From Bacteroides salyersiae WAL 10018 = DSM 18765 = JCM 12988 (GTDB lineage Bacteria > Bacteroidota > Bacteroidia > Bacteroidales > Bacteroidaceae): 64,000 bases of DNA. The translations under genes and the position numbers were made by a program. Position 1 is the first letter of the stretch; each line of letters opens with the position of its first letter. The notes beneath the pieces were generated by a model. It had not been told where the DNA came from and searched no databases. It saw only the letters and a list, made by a program, of their open reading frames with translations. This document shows, piece after piece, positions 55,053 to 64,000 of this stretch. The stretch covers positions 489,604 through 553,603 of the forward strand of contig NZ_KB905467.1 in the NCBI RefSeq assembly GCF_000381365.1, written 5' to 3'.

Positions 55053-56180
55053 TTAAAGTAATGGCGATGAGGTATTTGAGATGTCGGTACTTCCGGCAGA
55101 CAGTTCGAACACCACCATTTCGCTTTCTGTTCCTATCCGGAAGGGAGGTCCCCATAGTGATAATCCACTGGATACATATATGTGCGTGTCTCCCCATTGG
55201 CGGTAACCGTGGCTCTGTTCATAGATATAATCCGTAACCAGACTCATAGGCCACACCTGTCCGTGGTGGGTATGCCCGCTGAATTGCAGGTCGATGCCGG
55301 CAGCTTCTGCGTCTGTCAGGTTATAGGGTTGGTGATCCAGCAGGATGATGGGACGGCTTTTATCGATATTCTCCATCAATTCCTGTAAGGAACGGCGGGA
55401 GGGGTTATGCCGGTCGTCACGTCCTATCAATTGTATGCCATTGGGCAAAGTTACCACCGAATCTATCAGGAGTTGTATCGGAGTACTTTTTATGAACCGG
55501 GCACTTTCGTCGATGCCACTGATGTATTCGTGATTACCGGGAACCATGTAGATACCCATCGGTGCTTTTAATTCCGATAATTCTTCGCTCATTTTTTCGG
55601 TGTAGAGGGGAACGACACTGTTGTCGATCAGATCGCCGCCGATCAGTATAAGGTCCGGCTTCTGTTCATTAATCATATCGACGTACTTTTTCAAGGCGCT
55701 TTTTCCCGTTCCGTATCCTAAATGAATATCGCTTACAGCTACGATTTTTATCGGTTGCGAGTTGTTTTCATACGGTTTGTTGATTGTTATATCGACTGCA
55801 TTCGTTTTCGGATGGCGGTAATTGTAGTATCCGCATCCCAATAGGATGAATGTTAACAGCAATGACACGGGAAATCCGTATCTGAAAGGCGTATAGAATC
55901 GTTTCAGTATGTCGGTCAACAACAGGAATATCACCATGTATAGGGTGAATATCAACCAGCCTGTACCTATTTCGTACATCGTATGCGAAATGAAAGAGGG
56001 CATTTCTACATTGCGGCTCAGCAAACTGCCGAATAGTGACAAGGCACCGCACCAGAACAGAATGCCTGCTGCTACTTTTATTCCCGAATGGCAGGTAGGC
56101 AGTGCCCGTAATCCTTTGATAAATATGTAAATGTTTCCTGCGAGGTATACGCTGATAAGAATAATGAAGAATGTCGGCAT
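55053..56180 (-). CDS. Membrane-anchored metallophosphoesterase (YkuE/YaeI-like)
   Basis: 375 residues. Four hydrophobic helices in the first 125 residues, then a calcineurin-like domain with all metal motifs: VSDIHLG, IGGDLIDN, VPGNHEY, LLDHQP and SGHTHHGQ. Membrane proteins of this plan act on envelope lipids or phosphodiesters; the substrate here is unknown. It lies upstream of the two-component genes on the same strand, with 140 bp between. The C-terminal tail is Ser-rich and short. Confidence 0.86.
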   Translation of the reverse strand: MPTFFIILISVYLAGNIYIFIKGLRALPTCHSGIKVAAGILFWCGALSLFGSLLSRNVEMPSFISHTMYEIGTGWLIFTLYMVIFLLLTDILKRFYTPFRYGFPVSLLLTFILLGCGYYNYRHPKTNAVDITINKPYENNSQPIKIVAVSDIHLGYGTGKSALKKYVDMINEQKPDLILIGGDLIDNSVVPLYTEKMSEELSELKAPMGIYMVPGNHEYISGIDESARFIKSTPIQLLIDSVVTLPNGIQLIGRDDRHNPSRRSLQELMENIDKSRPIILLDHQPYNLTDAEAAGIDLQFSGHTHHGQVWPMSLVTDYIYEQSHGYRQWGDTHIYVSSGLSLWGPPFRIGTESEMVVFELSAGSTDISNTSSPLL

Positions 56181-56401
56181 AAGTCAATGTATTTGGAGTC
56201 TGTTTTTAGAAATGGACAAAGATAAGCCATATTCATGAATAAAAAGAGCGAATATTACTGATATGAACCTAAAAAAATGAAATAAGGGTAGGGCAGGCAT
56301 CCGATGAGAAATACAACCTTTTCTTAAATGTTGTATTTCATTCAATCTATCGATTTTATTTTTTTACCTTTGTATGTGCTACAAAAAAAGTAGAGGGAAA
56401 A

Positions 56402-57595
56402 ATGATAAAGATAGATTTGAAACAGCGAAAGCGGGAAGTGCTGGGAGTGATTGCCATATTATTTGTTATTGTGACAGGAATGTCCATCTATAAATATGCC
56501 TCTTTCAGTTCCGGTTTTGAAATAACGGATGATTTGGGAGGAAACATATTTCCTTCTGCTATCCTGTCTGTGGCTACTACCGATGCCCAGGTCATCGAAC
56601 CGTCCGATTCTTTTTATATCGGTAATCCGAAATCGTGCATCGCCATCAGGGTGAAATCCCGTTCGGCATATAGCCGGGTACGTATTGAAGTGGCGGAGAC
56701 TCCTTTCTTTTCACGTTCCGTATCCGAGTTTATTCTTGAGAAACCGCATAGAGAATATATGATTTATCCCGATATTATCTGGAACTACGAAGCGTTGAAG
56801 AATAACGTGCAGGCAGAACCGGTCAGTGTAGCGGTAACGGTAGAGATGAATGGGGATGATCTGGGGCAGAGGGTACGTACCTTTTCGGTGCGAAGTATCA
56901 ATGAATGTCTGTTAGGATACGTCACTAACGGTACGAAATTCCATGATACCGGCATATTCTTTGCCGCCTATGTCAATGAAGAGAATCCGATGATCGATAA
57001 ATTGCTGCGTGAAGCATTGAATACCCGGATTGTGAATCGTTTCTTAGGATATCAGAATGCAAAGGCGGATGCGGTGGATAAACAGGTGTATGCCCTTTGG
57101 AACGTGTTGCAGAAGCGTAAGTTCCGTTACAGTTCGGTGTCCAATACCAGCTTATCCAGTAATGTGGTTTTCTCACAGCGGGTACGTACGTTCGATGATG
57201 CTTTGGAATCGTCGCAGATAAACTGTGTGGATGGCAGCGTACTGTTCGCTTCTCTGCTTCGTGCCATCAATATCGATCCGATTCTGGTGCGTACGCCGGG
57301 GCATATGTTTGTGGGATATTATACGGACAGTTCCCATCAGGATATGAATTTCCTGGAAACGACGATGATCGGTGATGTCGATCTGGACGACTTTTTTCCG
57401 GATGAGCAATTGGACTCTACCATGGTGGGAAAATCTCAGAACCAGATGTCTCTGCTTACTTTTGAGAAGTCGAAACAGTATGCCAACAAGAAATATAAGG
57501 AGAATGAAGAAGGTATTCATTCCGGTAGGTTGAACTACATGTTTCTGGAAATATCAAAAGAGGTACGGAGGAAAATCCAGCCGATAGGGAAGTAA
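56402..57595 (+). CDS. Membrane-anchored transglutaminase-like protein
   Basis: 397 residues. One N-terminal membrane helix (VLGVIAILFVIVTGMSIY, about 13-30), then a beta-rich region. The C-terminal half has the cysteine-protease-like core of transglutaminases: SSQINCVDGSVLFASLLRAI (Cys at about 278), then RTPGHMFVGYY (His) and an acidic residue in FLETT. These fit a Cys-His-Asp/Glu triad in the usual order. Family name not known to me. It stands alone with a -7-like box TACCTTTG at 56365-56372. It probably acts on the periplasmic side of the membrane. Confidence 0.65.
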   Translation: MIKIDLKQRKREVLGVIAILFVIVTGMSIYKYASFSSGFEITDDLGGNIFPSAILSVATTDAQVIEPSDSFYIGNPKSCIAIRVKSRSAYSRVRIEVAETPFFSRSVSEFILEKPHREYMIYPDIIWNYEALKNNVQAEPVSVAVTVEMNGDDLGQRVRTFSVRSINECLLGYVTNGTKFHDTGIFFAAYVNEENPMIDKLLREALNTRIVNRFLGYQNAKADAVDKQVYALWNVLQKRKFRYSSVSNTSLSSNVVFSQRVRTFDDALESSQINCVDGSVLFASLLRAINIDPILVRTPGHMFVGYYTDSSHQDMNFLETTMIGDVDLDDFFPDEQLDSTMVGKSQNQMSLLTFEKSKQYANKKYKENEEGIHSGRLNYMFLEISKEVRRKIQPIGK

Positions 57596-57617
57596 GATCT
57601 TCCTCCGTGTGGGGTAA

Positions 57618-58334
57618 CTATTCGGCAGGGAGTATTTCAAAACGGGCCGTCATCTGGTATCTGAGCTTGATCGTTCTGAAATTTTCCGGATTACTGTCAT
57701 AACTTGGTATTGCCACGTTGCTCATAGCCGACTGTGGTTGGAAATAGCTGAAACTCCGTTCTTCCGGCTCCACGATACGAAGAACGTTCCCGAGTTTCTG
57801 TCCCATTGCCGCCACCAGATAATCCGCCTTTTGGCGTGCTGCTTTTAAGGCTTCTATTTTTCCTTGTTTGCGGTATTCCTGCAAATCTTTATTTTTTAGT
57901 TCGCCGATGTTCATCGATTGAATCCCTTTGGTATTTACTGTCTGTATGATCCGGTTGATCTGGTCGGGATTTTGTAACTTTATATCAAAGGTTTTGGATA
58001 TGAGAAAATCTTTTCCACGTTCGCGCCAGTAATCACCTACTTCTTTGGTCTGAATATCCGACGGAGCGATACCCGCTTGCTTTAAGGCGCTCATCAGGTT
58101 ATGTTCAATCTCATTGACGGGTACTTTGGTCTGGTAATCTTCCGGCTTGCTTTTTTTTTCGAATTCTTCCTGCCAGTATTCCTTTATGGTAATCATAAAA
58201 TGAATTTCGTCCGGGATGATTTCCGTTTCGGAACTGCCGGTCACTTCGATGTAGCGGGAGTTGTTGTCTTCTTGTGCGGAGATTGCCAGGATGCCACTTA
58301 GCCATAGAGTGACAAGTACTACGAATGTTTTCAT
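57618..58334 (-). CDS. SIMPL-domain (DUF541) secreted protein
   Basis: 238 residues. Signal peptide (cut at AISA-Q). The SIMPL/DUF541 fold starts RYIEVTGSSETEIIPDEIHF and contains AARQKADYLVAAMGQKLGNV and the C-terminal strand LRYQMTARFEI. Proteins of this family are periplasmic and form ring-like assemblies; their function is poorly known. The gene is convergent with the transglutaminase-like gene, 22 bp apart. Confidence 0.85.
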   Translation of the reverse strand: MKTFVVLVTLWLSGILAISAQEDNNSRYIEVTGSSETEIIPDEIHFMITIKEYWQEEFEKKSKPEDYQTKVPVNEIEHNLMSALKQAGIAPSDIQTKEVGDYWRERGKDFLISKTFDIKLQNPDQINRIIQTVNTKGIQSMNIGELKNKDLQEYRKQGKIEALKAARQKADYLVAAMGQKLGNVLRIVEPEERSFSYFQPQSAMSNVAIPSYDSNPENFRTIKLRYQMTARFEILPAE

Positions 58335-58424
58335 ATTCTTGCGGTTTTAGTTATTGCATTTGCTCCAAAGATAAAGGTTCTTTGAAGGAAAAACAAATGA
58401 GACAACATTTATTGTTTCCTGTTT

Positions 58425-58456
58425 TTTGCATATCCGCTTCGGGAGTGTTATTTTTG
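58425..58456 (+). promoter_or_regulatory. Promoter of the DUF3805-like gene
   Basis: TTTG (58425-58428), 20-bp spacer, TATTTTTG (58449-58456). A perfect fit to the Bacteroides consensus, 39 bp before the ATG at 58496. It lies inside the longer open frame and therefore decides the start. Confidence 0.65.
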
Positions 58457-58495
58457 TCGAAATATCTGTTGAGTAGAAGAAAAAAACAAAATAAG

Positions 58496-59317
58496 ATGAT
58501 ACAAGGTAAGAAATTTATTTCTCCGGGAGCGTGGTTCACCATGGTTTATCCTTCAGATTGGAATGAGTTTGAAGACGGTGAAGGTTCCTTTCTGTTTTAC
58601 AACCCCGATACCTGGACAGGGAATTTCCGGATTTCGGCTTTCAAGGCGGATGCTGCTACACGCGGCGCTATGGATTATGGCAAAGAAGCTGTGAAGCAGG
58701 AGCTAAAAGAGAATCCTTCGGCTTCATTGGTGAAAATCGGAAAATTAGCATGTGCTTACAGTAAAGAAATGTTTCAGGAAGAGGGGGCTTATTACACCAC
58801 TCACCTTTGGATTACCGGCATTGGGAATGTGGCGTTCGAATGTTCGTTTACCGTGCCTAAAGGCGGAAGCGTGAAAGAAGCGGAACAAGTGATCGGTACG
58901 TTGGATATACGCAAAGACGGACAGAAGTACCCGGCGGAAGTAATTCCCGTGCGTTTGTCCGAAATCTACGTGATTAATGAGGGGTATGAATGGGCCGTGA
59001 ATACCGTAAAGAAGGAGTTGAAAAAAGATTTCCAAGGTTTGGAAGAAGATTTACCGAAACTCCAGCAGGTGATTGATAGCGGCGTGATAGGAAAAAAGAA
59101 GAAGGAAGAATGGCTGGCTATCGGCATCACTGTCTGTACCATATTGGTCAATGAAGCGGAGGGATTCGAATGGATGACTTTAATCGATGGTAACCGGGAA
59201 GTGCCCGTACTGCAATATAAAGATGGAAAACTCATCGATCCTCTGAAACTGTTTTGGAGTAAAGTGAAAAATGACGAGACGTGTGATGTGGAGGAAGTGT
59301 TTAAATCGGCGGTATAG
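58496..59317 (+). CDS. DUF3805/DUF3806-like protein
   Basis: 273 residues from ATG 58496. The open frame extends upstream to ATG 58397, which would add a false membrane helix, but a strong promoter lies between the two starts. The N-terminal domain (1-130: KFISPGAWFTMVYPSDWNEF, YYTTHLWITGIGNVAFEC) looks like DUF3805. The C-terminal domain (about 150-270: WLAIGITVCTILVNEAEGFE, LQYKDGKLIDPLKLF) looks like DUF3806. Soluble; function unknown. Confidence 0.75.
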   Translation: MIQGKKFISPGAWFTMVYPSDWNEFEDGEGSFLFYNPDTWTGNFRISAFKADAATRGAMDYGKEAVKQELKENPSASLVKIGKLACAYSKEMFQEEGAYYTTHLWITGIGNVAFECSFTVPKGGSVKEAEQVIGTLDIRKDGQKYPAEVIPVRLSEIYVINEGYEWAVNTVKKELKKDFQGLEEDLPKLQQVIDSGVIGKKKKEEWLAIGITVCTILVNEAEGFEWMTLIDGNREVPVLQYKDGKLIDPLKLFWSKVKNDETCDVEEVFKSAV

Positions 59318-59320
59318 AAT

Positions 59321-59545
59321 TAGTAGTTAAGTAGTCAAGTAGTTAAGTAGTTAAGTAGCTGTGCAGCGTGTAGGGGGCTATGGATTTTAATGCGATCTTT
59401 CACTCCTATATTTTTAATTGCTATTTATTACTTAAACTATCTACTACTTACTACTTATCTACTTGACTACTAAATCACTTACCTGCTAAACCTCTTACCT
59501 ACCCACCAGCTCCTTTTAACCATTTACTACTAAATTACTGATTTT
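59321..59545. repeat. Low-complexity inverted repeat block
   Basis: AGTAGTTAAGTAGTCAAGTA-type units (from 59321) are mirrored by TACTTATCTACTTGACTACT-type units (about 59445-59475). The two halves can pair. It separates the DUF3805-like gene and the ABC-F gene. Of the same kind as the block at 12.3 kb. Confidence 0.65.
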
Positions 59546-61411
59546 ATGGTTCCTTATTTACAAGTAGATAATCTTACTAAATCCTTTGGAGATTTAGTTT
59601 TGTTTGAAAATATATCTTTCGGTATTGCCGAAGGGCAGCGTATCGGACTGATCGCTAAAAACGGGACGGGAAAGACGACCCTTCTGAATATACTTTCCGG
59701 GAAGGAGGGATATGATAACGGGAATATTGTTTTCCGTCGGGATCTCCGTGTAGACTATTTGGAGCAAGATCCGAAATATCCCGAAGAACTGACTGTGCTG
59801 GAAGCCTGCTTCCATCATGGCAACAGTGTGGTAGAACTGATCAAGGAATACGAGCATTGCATGGAAACGGAGGGACATCCGGGACTGGAAGATTTGCTGG
59901 TACGCATGGATCATGAGAAAGCATGGGAATATGAGCAGAAGGCTAAACAGATTCTGTCGCAATTGAAAATCCGTAATTTCGACCAGCAGGTGAAACATCT
60001 TTCCGGAGGACAGCTAAAGCGCGTGGCTTTAGCGAATGCCTTGATTACCGAGCCCGATCTGCTGATTCTGGATGAGCCTACCAATCACCTTGATCTGGAT
60101 ATGACGGAGTGGCTGGAAGATTACTTACGGCGCACAAACCTAAGCTTGTTGATGGTGACGCACGACCGCTATTTCCTGGATCGTGTCTGCTCCGAGATTA
60201 TAGAGATCGATAACCGGCAGTTGTATCAGTATAAAGGAAATTACAGCTATTATCTGGAAAAACGGCAGGAACGGATCGAAGCAAAAAGTGTGGAGATAGA
60301 GCGTGCTAATAACCTTTATCGTACGGAACTCGACTGGATGCGTCGCATGCCACAGGCACGCGCACATAAGGCGAAGTACCGGCAGGATGCTTTTTACGAA
60401 ATAGAGAAAGTGGCCAAGCAGCGTTTCAATAATGACAATGTAAAACTGGATGTAAAGGCATCCTACATTGGCAGCAAGATATTCGAAGCGGATCATCTTT
60501 ATAAGGGTTTTGGTGATCTGAAGATATTGGATGATTTCTCTTACATTTTTGCCCGTTATGAAAAGATGGGTATTGTCGGCAATAACGGGACAGGGAAATC
60601 TACTTTTATCAAGATACTGATGGGAGAGGTACAGCCCGATAGCGGTACGGTGGATATAGGCGAAACGGTTCGTTTCGGTTATTACTCTCAGGACGGGTTG
60701 CAGTTTGACGAACAGATGAAGGTGATCGACGTGGTGCAGGACATCGCGGAGGTTATCGAATTAGGTAACGGCAAGAAATTGACTGCTTCACAATTTTTGC
60801 AACATTTCTTGTTTACTCCCGAAACCCAACACAGCTATGTCTATAAACTGAGCGGGGGAGAGCGCCGGCGGTTGTATCTGTGCACCGTACTGATGCGTAA
60901 TCCGAATTTTCTGGTACTGGATGAACCGACGAACGACCTCGATATCATTACACTGAATGTTCTTGAAGAGTATCTTCAGAATTTTAAAGGATGTGTGATT
61001 GTAGTGTCTCACGACCGCTATTTCATGGATAAGGTGGTAGATCACCTGTTAGTATTCAACGGTCAGGGGGATATTCGTGATTTCCCCGGAAATTACAGCG
61101 ATTATCGTGATTGGAAAGAAGCCAAGTCCCAGAAGGAGAAAGAGGTCGAGAAATCTCAGGAAGAGAAGACTGCACGTGTGCGCCTGAATGAAAAACGTAA
61201 AATGAGTTTCAAGGAGAAACGTGAATTCGAACAGTTGGAAAAGGAGATAGCGGAGCTGGAAACAGAGAAAGCGCTTATTGAAGCGCAGCTTTGCAGTGGT
61301 ACGCTTTCTGTAGACGAGCTTACGGAAAAGTCGAAACGCCTGCCCGAAGTGAACGATCTGATTGATGAGAAAACCATGCGTTGGTTGGAATTAAGCGAAA
61401 TAGAATCATGA
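59546..61411 (+). CDS. ABC-F family ATPase, Uup type
   Basis: 621 residues with two ATP-binding cassettes and no membrane segment. Domain 1: GLIAKNGTGKTT, HLSGGQLKRVALANAL, LLILDEPTNHLD. Domain 2: GIVGNNGTGKST, KLSGGERRRLYLCTVL, FLVLDEPTNDLD. A C-terminal charged coiled coil (about 530-615: EKRKMSFKEKREFEQLEKEI) is the Uup mark. ABC-F proteins act on the ribosome or on branched DNA intermediates; the family does not tell which here. It overlaps the PHP gene by 4 nt (ATGA). Confidence 0.9.
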   Translation: MVPYLQVDNLTKSFGDLVLFENISFGIAEGQRIGLIAKNGTGKTTLLNILSGKEGYDNGNIVFRRDLRVDYLEQDPKYPEELTVLEACFHHGNSVVELIKEYEHCMETEGHPGLEDLLVRMDHEKAWEYEQKAKQILSQLKIRNFDQQVKHLSGGQLKRVALANALITEPDLLILDEPTNHLDLDMTEWLEDYLRRTNLSLLMVTHDRYFLDRVCSEIIEIDNRQLYQYKGNYSYYLEKRQERIEAKSVEIERANNLYRTELDWMRRMPQARAHKAKYRQDAFYEIEKVAKQRFNNDNVKLDVKASYIGSKIFEADHLYKGFGDLKILDDFSYIFARYEKMGIVGNNGTGKSTFIKILMGEVQPDSGTVDIGETVRFGYYSQDGLQFDEQMKVIDVVQDIAEVIELGNGKKLTASQFLQHFLFTPETQHSYVYKLSGGERRRLYLCTVLMRNPNFLVLDEPTNDLDIITLNVLEEYLQNFKGCVIVVSHDRYFMDKVVDHLLVFNGQGDIRDFPGNYSDYRDWKEAKSQKEKEVEKSQEEKTARVRLNEKRKMSFKEKREFEQLEKEIAELETEKALIEAQLCSGTLSVDELTEKSKRLPEVNDLIDEKTMRWLELSEIES

Positions 61412-62247
61412 ACCTGACGAACTATCATAGCCATTGCCTTTATTGTGACGGACGTGCCGATATGGACTCTTTCATCCGCTTTGCCATAAGTGAAGGATTT
61501 ACATCGTATGGTGTTTCATCACATGCGCCGTTGCCTTTTCCCACTGCATGGACGATGGAATGGGACAGTATGGAGGACTATTTAGAGGAGTTTCGCCGGG
61601 TAAGGGAGAAGTATGCCGGCAAGATCGAATTTTATGTCGGCCTGGAAATCGATTATCTGAATGAAGAGAGCAATCCGTCGGTTTCCCGTTTCCGGGAATT
61701 GCCGTTGGATTATCGCATCGGTTCCGTGCATCTGTTGTATAATGACAAAGGAGAAGTGGTGGATGTCGATGTGGCTCCCGAAGTATTCCGTAAGATAGTA
61801 GACGGGCATTTCGGCGGCGATCTCGATCGGGTGATCCGTCTTTATTACGACCGTCAGCTTCGCATGATCGAGTTGGGTGGTTTTGATATTTTAGGGCATG
61901 CGGACAAGATGCATTATAATTCGGCTTGCTATCGTCCCGGTCTGTTGGACGAACCGTGGTATGAGAAACTGATGCAGGATTATTTCGCCCGGATCGCAAA
62001 AAAAGGGTATATGGTTGAAATCAATTCCAAGGCTTATCATCTTTACGGCACATTTTTTCCGAACGAACGTTACTTTCCGTTGTTGAAAGAATTGGGTATC
62101 CGTGTGATGGTGAATAGTGATGCCCATTATCCCGAAAAAATCAATGCCGGACGTCCGGAAGCGCTGGCGGCTTTAAAACGTGCAGGATTCAGTACGGTGA
62201 TGGAGATGCATCAGGGAAAGTGGGTGGAATGTGATTTGGCAAAGTGA
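61408..62247 (+). CDS. PHP-family histidinol-phosphatase-like phosphoesterase
   Basis: 279 residues from ATG 61408, which overlaps the ABC-F stop as ATGA. PHP-domain metal motifs are present: NYHSHCLYCDGR (HxH), VSSHAPLPF, GLEIDYL, SVHLLY, DILGHADKMH and NSDAHYPE. The nearest named members are HisK-type histidinol-phosphatases of histidine synthesis, but other phosphomonoesters are possible. Coupled translation with the ABC-F gene. No other his gene is near. Confidence 0.84.
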   Translation: MNLTNYHSHCLYCDGRADMDSFIRFAISEGFTSYGVSSHAPLPFPTAWTMEWDSMEDYLEEFRRVREKYAGKIEFYVGLEIDYLNEESNPSVSRFRELPLDYRIGSVHLLYNDKGEVVDVDVAPEVFRKIVDGHFGGDLDRVIRLYYDRQLRMIELGGFDILGHADKMHYNSACYRPGLLDEPWYEKLMQDYFARIAKKGYMVEINSKAYHLYGTFFPNERYFPLLKELGIRVMVNSDAHYPEKINAGRPEALAALKRAGFSTVMEMHQGKWVECDLAK

Positions 62248-62281
62248 AAGAGAAAAAGGCCAATCATTTCCGGTGGAAAGA

Positions 62282-62311
62282 TTGAAAGTAAACAGGAAAT
62301 GCCTATCTTTA
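62282..62311 (+). promoter_or_regulatory. Promoter of the AAA/PD-(D/E)XK gene
   Basis: TTG (62282-62284), 19-bp spacer, TATCTTTA (62304-62311), 16 bp before the start codon. One mismatch in the -7 box. Confidence 0.5.
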
Positions 62312-62327
62312 TAGAGAATAAAAATAT

Positions 62328-63899
62328 ATGGAAAAAAGAATTTATCCTATTGGCATACAGAATTTTGAGAAGCTGCGCAAAGACGGTTATGTCTATGTGG
62401 ACAAGACCGCATGGGTACATCGGCTGGTGACCACCGGCAGTTACTATTTTCTGAGTCGTCCGCGCCGCTTCGGTAAAAGTCTGCTGATTTCCACCCTTGA
62501 AGCCTATTTTTTAGGAAAGCGTGAACTGTTTAAAGGGTTGGCGATAGAACAGCTGGAGGAGAATTGGACGGTGCGTCCGGTCTTTCATCTCGACTTGAAT
62601 ATCGGCAAATATGACATACCCGGAAGTCTGGATGACATGCTGGAAAAGAACGTTGCCAAATGGGAAGAGCTTTATGGCGCCAACAAATCGGAACGTACGA
62701 TTGCCTTGCGTTTTGCCGGTGTTATAGAGCGTGCTGTGGAAAAGACGGGACATCGTGTCGCTATTCTGGTGGACGAATATGACAAGCCTATGTTGCAGGC
62801 CATCGGTAATCCTGAATTGCAAAAGGAGTTCTGTAATACCTTGAAGCCTTTCTATGGTGTGTTGAAAAGTATGGACGGCTACATCAAGTTAGGATTTCTG
62901 ACAGGAGTCACGAAGTTTGGAAAAGTGAGTGTGTTCAGTGACTTGAACAACTTGAAGGATATCTCCATGCGTCGTGATTATAACGATATTTGCGGTATCA
63001 CGGATGAAGAACTGCATCAGTATTTTGACAAAGACCTGCATCTTCTTGCCGAAGCGCAGAATATGGATTATGATAGCGTGTGCCTTGAAATGAAGAAACG
63101 TTATGACGGCTATCATTTTAATTTCAACACTCCCGGTATCTACAATCCTTTCAGTCTGCTCAATACGTTCGACTCTATGGCATTCGGCAATTACTGGTTT
63201 GCTACAGGTACTCCCTCTTACTTGGTTTACCTGCTGAAAAAGCATAATTACCGGTTGGAAGAAATTCAGGGAGTGGAGGTTACGGCAGATGTGCTGGACA
63301 GTATCGATTCGGAAGGTACTCATCCCATTCCTGTTATCTATCAGAGCGGATATCTGACTATAAAGGATTACGACAGCCGTTTTAGACTTTATACGTTGGA
63401 TTATCCTAATCAGGAAGTAGAGGAAGGCTTTTTGAATTATCTGATGCCTTTCTATACAGACAAGAGTGAATCTGAAGCACCGTTTGAAATCCGCAAGTTT
63501 GTATCTGAGGTGGAACATGCGAAAGTGGACGGTTTTTTCCGTCGTCTGCAGAGCTTCTTTGCGGATGCTCCCTACGAGGTGATTGTCGGTCAGGAGCCGC
63601 AACGTAATGTGGAGTTGTTTTTTCAGAACGTGCTTTTTATCGTGTTCAAGATGATGGGCTTTTATGTTCGGGTGGAATACCATACGAACCGGGGGCGTGT
63701 GGACTTGGTGCTGACAACCGATCATTATATCTACCTTATGGAATTCAAACAGGACGCTACGGCTGCAGAGGCTTTGGCGCAAATCAATGAGAAACGTTAC
63801 GGGCAATCTTTTCAAAATGATCCTCGACGGCTGTTCAAGATAGGTGTGAGTTTTAGTAGTAAGGCCAGAAATATAGAGGAGTGGGTAATGGAAGAATAA
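62328..63899 (+). CDS. AAA-ATPase-like / PD-(D/E)XK nuclease-like protein
   Basis: 523 residues. The N-terminal AAA-like domain begins PIGIQNFEKLRKDGYVYVDK with a degenerate P-loop SRPRRFGKSLLIST (about 44-57) and VAILVDEYDKPML as Walker B. The C-terminal domain (about 430-523) has a PD-(D/E)XK-like core: RGRVDLVLTTDHYIYLMEFK, with D and E-x-K in place. This two-domain family is greatly expanded in Bacteroides genomes; its function is unknown and defence or mobile-element origin has been suggested. Intact; followed by a terminator. Confidence 0.87.
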   Translation: MEKRIYPIGIQNFEKLRKDGYVYVDKTAWVHRLVTTGSYYFLSRPRRFGKSLLISTLEAYFLGKRELFKGLAIEQLEENWTVRPVFHLDLNIGKYDIPGSLDDMLEKNVAKWEELYGANKSERTIALRFAGVIERAVEKTGHRVAILVDEYDKPMLQAIGNPELQKEFCNTLKPFYGVLKSMDGYIKLGFLTGVTKFGKVSVFSDLNNLKDISMRRDYNDICGITDEELHQYFDKDLHLLAEAQNMDYDSVCLEMKKRYDGYHFNFNTPGIYNPFSLLNTFDSMAFGNYWFATGTPSYLVYLLKKHNYRLEEIQGVEVTADVLDSIDSEGTHPIPVIYQSGYLTIKDYDSRFRLYTLDYPNQEVEEGFLNYLMPFYTDKSESEAPFEIRKFVSEVEHAKVDGFFRRLQSFFADAPYEVIVGQEPQRNVELFFQNVLFIVFKMMGFYVRVEYHTNRGRVDLVLTTDHYIYLMEFKQDATAAEALAQINEKRYGQSFQNDPRRLFKIGVSFSSKARNIEEWVMEE

Positions 63900-63948
63900 A
63901 TTCAGTTTCTTCCGTCATTTCAAAAAGAGAGATCATCCAAGATAAAAG

Positions 63949-64000
63949 AAGAGACCATTCATAATACTTGTATATTGGCAAGTATATGAACGGTCTCTTT
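63949..64000. terminator. Intrinsic terminator at the window end
   Basis: Hairpin with AAGAGACC / GGTCTCTT outside and ATACTTG / CAAGTAT inside (63949-63970, 63979-63999), followed by T. It lies 50 bp past the AAA/PD-(D/E)XK gene. Confidence 0.75.

Noticed and set aside
62889..63815. Long minus-strand open frame (308 codons) opposite the AAA/PD-(D/E)XK gene
   Set aside because: It is a shadow of a well-supported gene on the plus strand; the translation is rich in His, Ile and Arg without any motif.

Overview
The window reads as a chromosome segment of a gut Bacteroides. Signs are the promoter signature TTTG / TAnnTTTG, tandem IntDOT-like tyrosine recombinases, a TonB receptor paired with a surface lipoprotein, GldE, a surface B12-capture locus and a Bacteroides-type tryptophanase. 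I do not assign a species. Two layers are visible: ordinary, mostly moderate-GC chromosome (1-15.6 kb and 41.75-64 kb) and about 26 kb of inserted accessory DNA between them (about 15.6-41.7 kb).

Left chromosome. The 3' end of an iron-dependent alcohol dehydrogenase is followed by a minus-strand TonB-receptor / beta-helix lipoprotein operon, divergent from a secreted purple-acid-phosphatase-like enzyme. Next are a double-domain SGNH esterase, RNase G, a 30-codon ribosomal mini-protein, HU, mutY, ssb, gldE, a phosphopantetheinyl transferase, a frameshifted secreted protein, a mono-cluster ferredoxin and a GNAT-like protein.

Inserted DNA. The first part (15.6-21.6 kb) is a decayed, partly GC-rich mobilizable element: an N-terminally truncated and frameshifted integrase, a MobV relaxase with an internal stop, and a type II restriction-modification module (broken XRE controller, N4-cytosine-type methyltransferase fused to an SNase-like domain, MjaI-like nuclease). 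The second part (21.6-41.7 kb) is an integrative mobilizable element: two tandem integrases, two excisionase-like HTH proteins, DUF3408, a frameshifted MobC and a MobB relaxase. Its cargo is a four-gene type 4 BREX phage-defence core (brxP, brxC, pglZ, brxL) with a small HTH regulator in front, an unnamed 143-residue protein between brxP and brxC, and an AlbA/Schlafen-type ATP-binding protein behind.

Right chromosome. A GH43 glycosidase is followed by tryptophanase and a cobalamin-uptake operon (btuB, btuG-like propeller, DUF5074-like lipoprotein) behind a cobalamin riboswitch. Then come a thioredoxin-like lipoprotein, a PhoR/PhoB-like two-component system, a membrane metallophosphoesterase, a transglutaminase-like protein, a SIMPL protein, a DUF3805-like protein, a Uup-type ABC-F protein, a PHP phosphatase and an AAA/PD-(D/E)XK protein.

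The most interesting points are: (i) the sulfur-type BREX operon and its small partner protein, which by eye resembles the N-terminal module of phosphorothioate-sensing nucleases; (ii) the methyltransferase-SNase fusion with a dead controller; (iii) 11-bp-phased TGTAAY arrays that link the PhoBR-like pair to the TonB/phosphatase locus; (iv) a 30-codon ribosomal gene and several broken genes that a simple ORF list misses.
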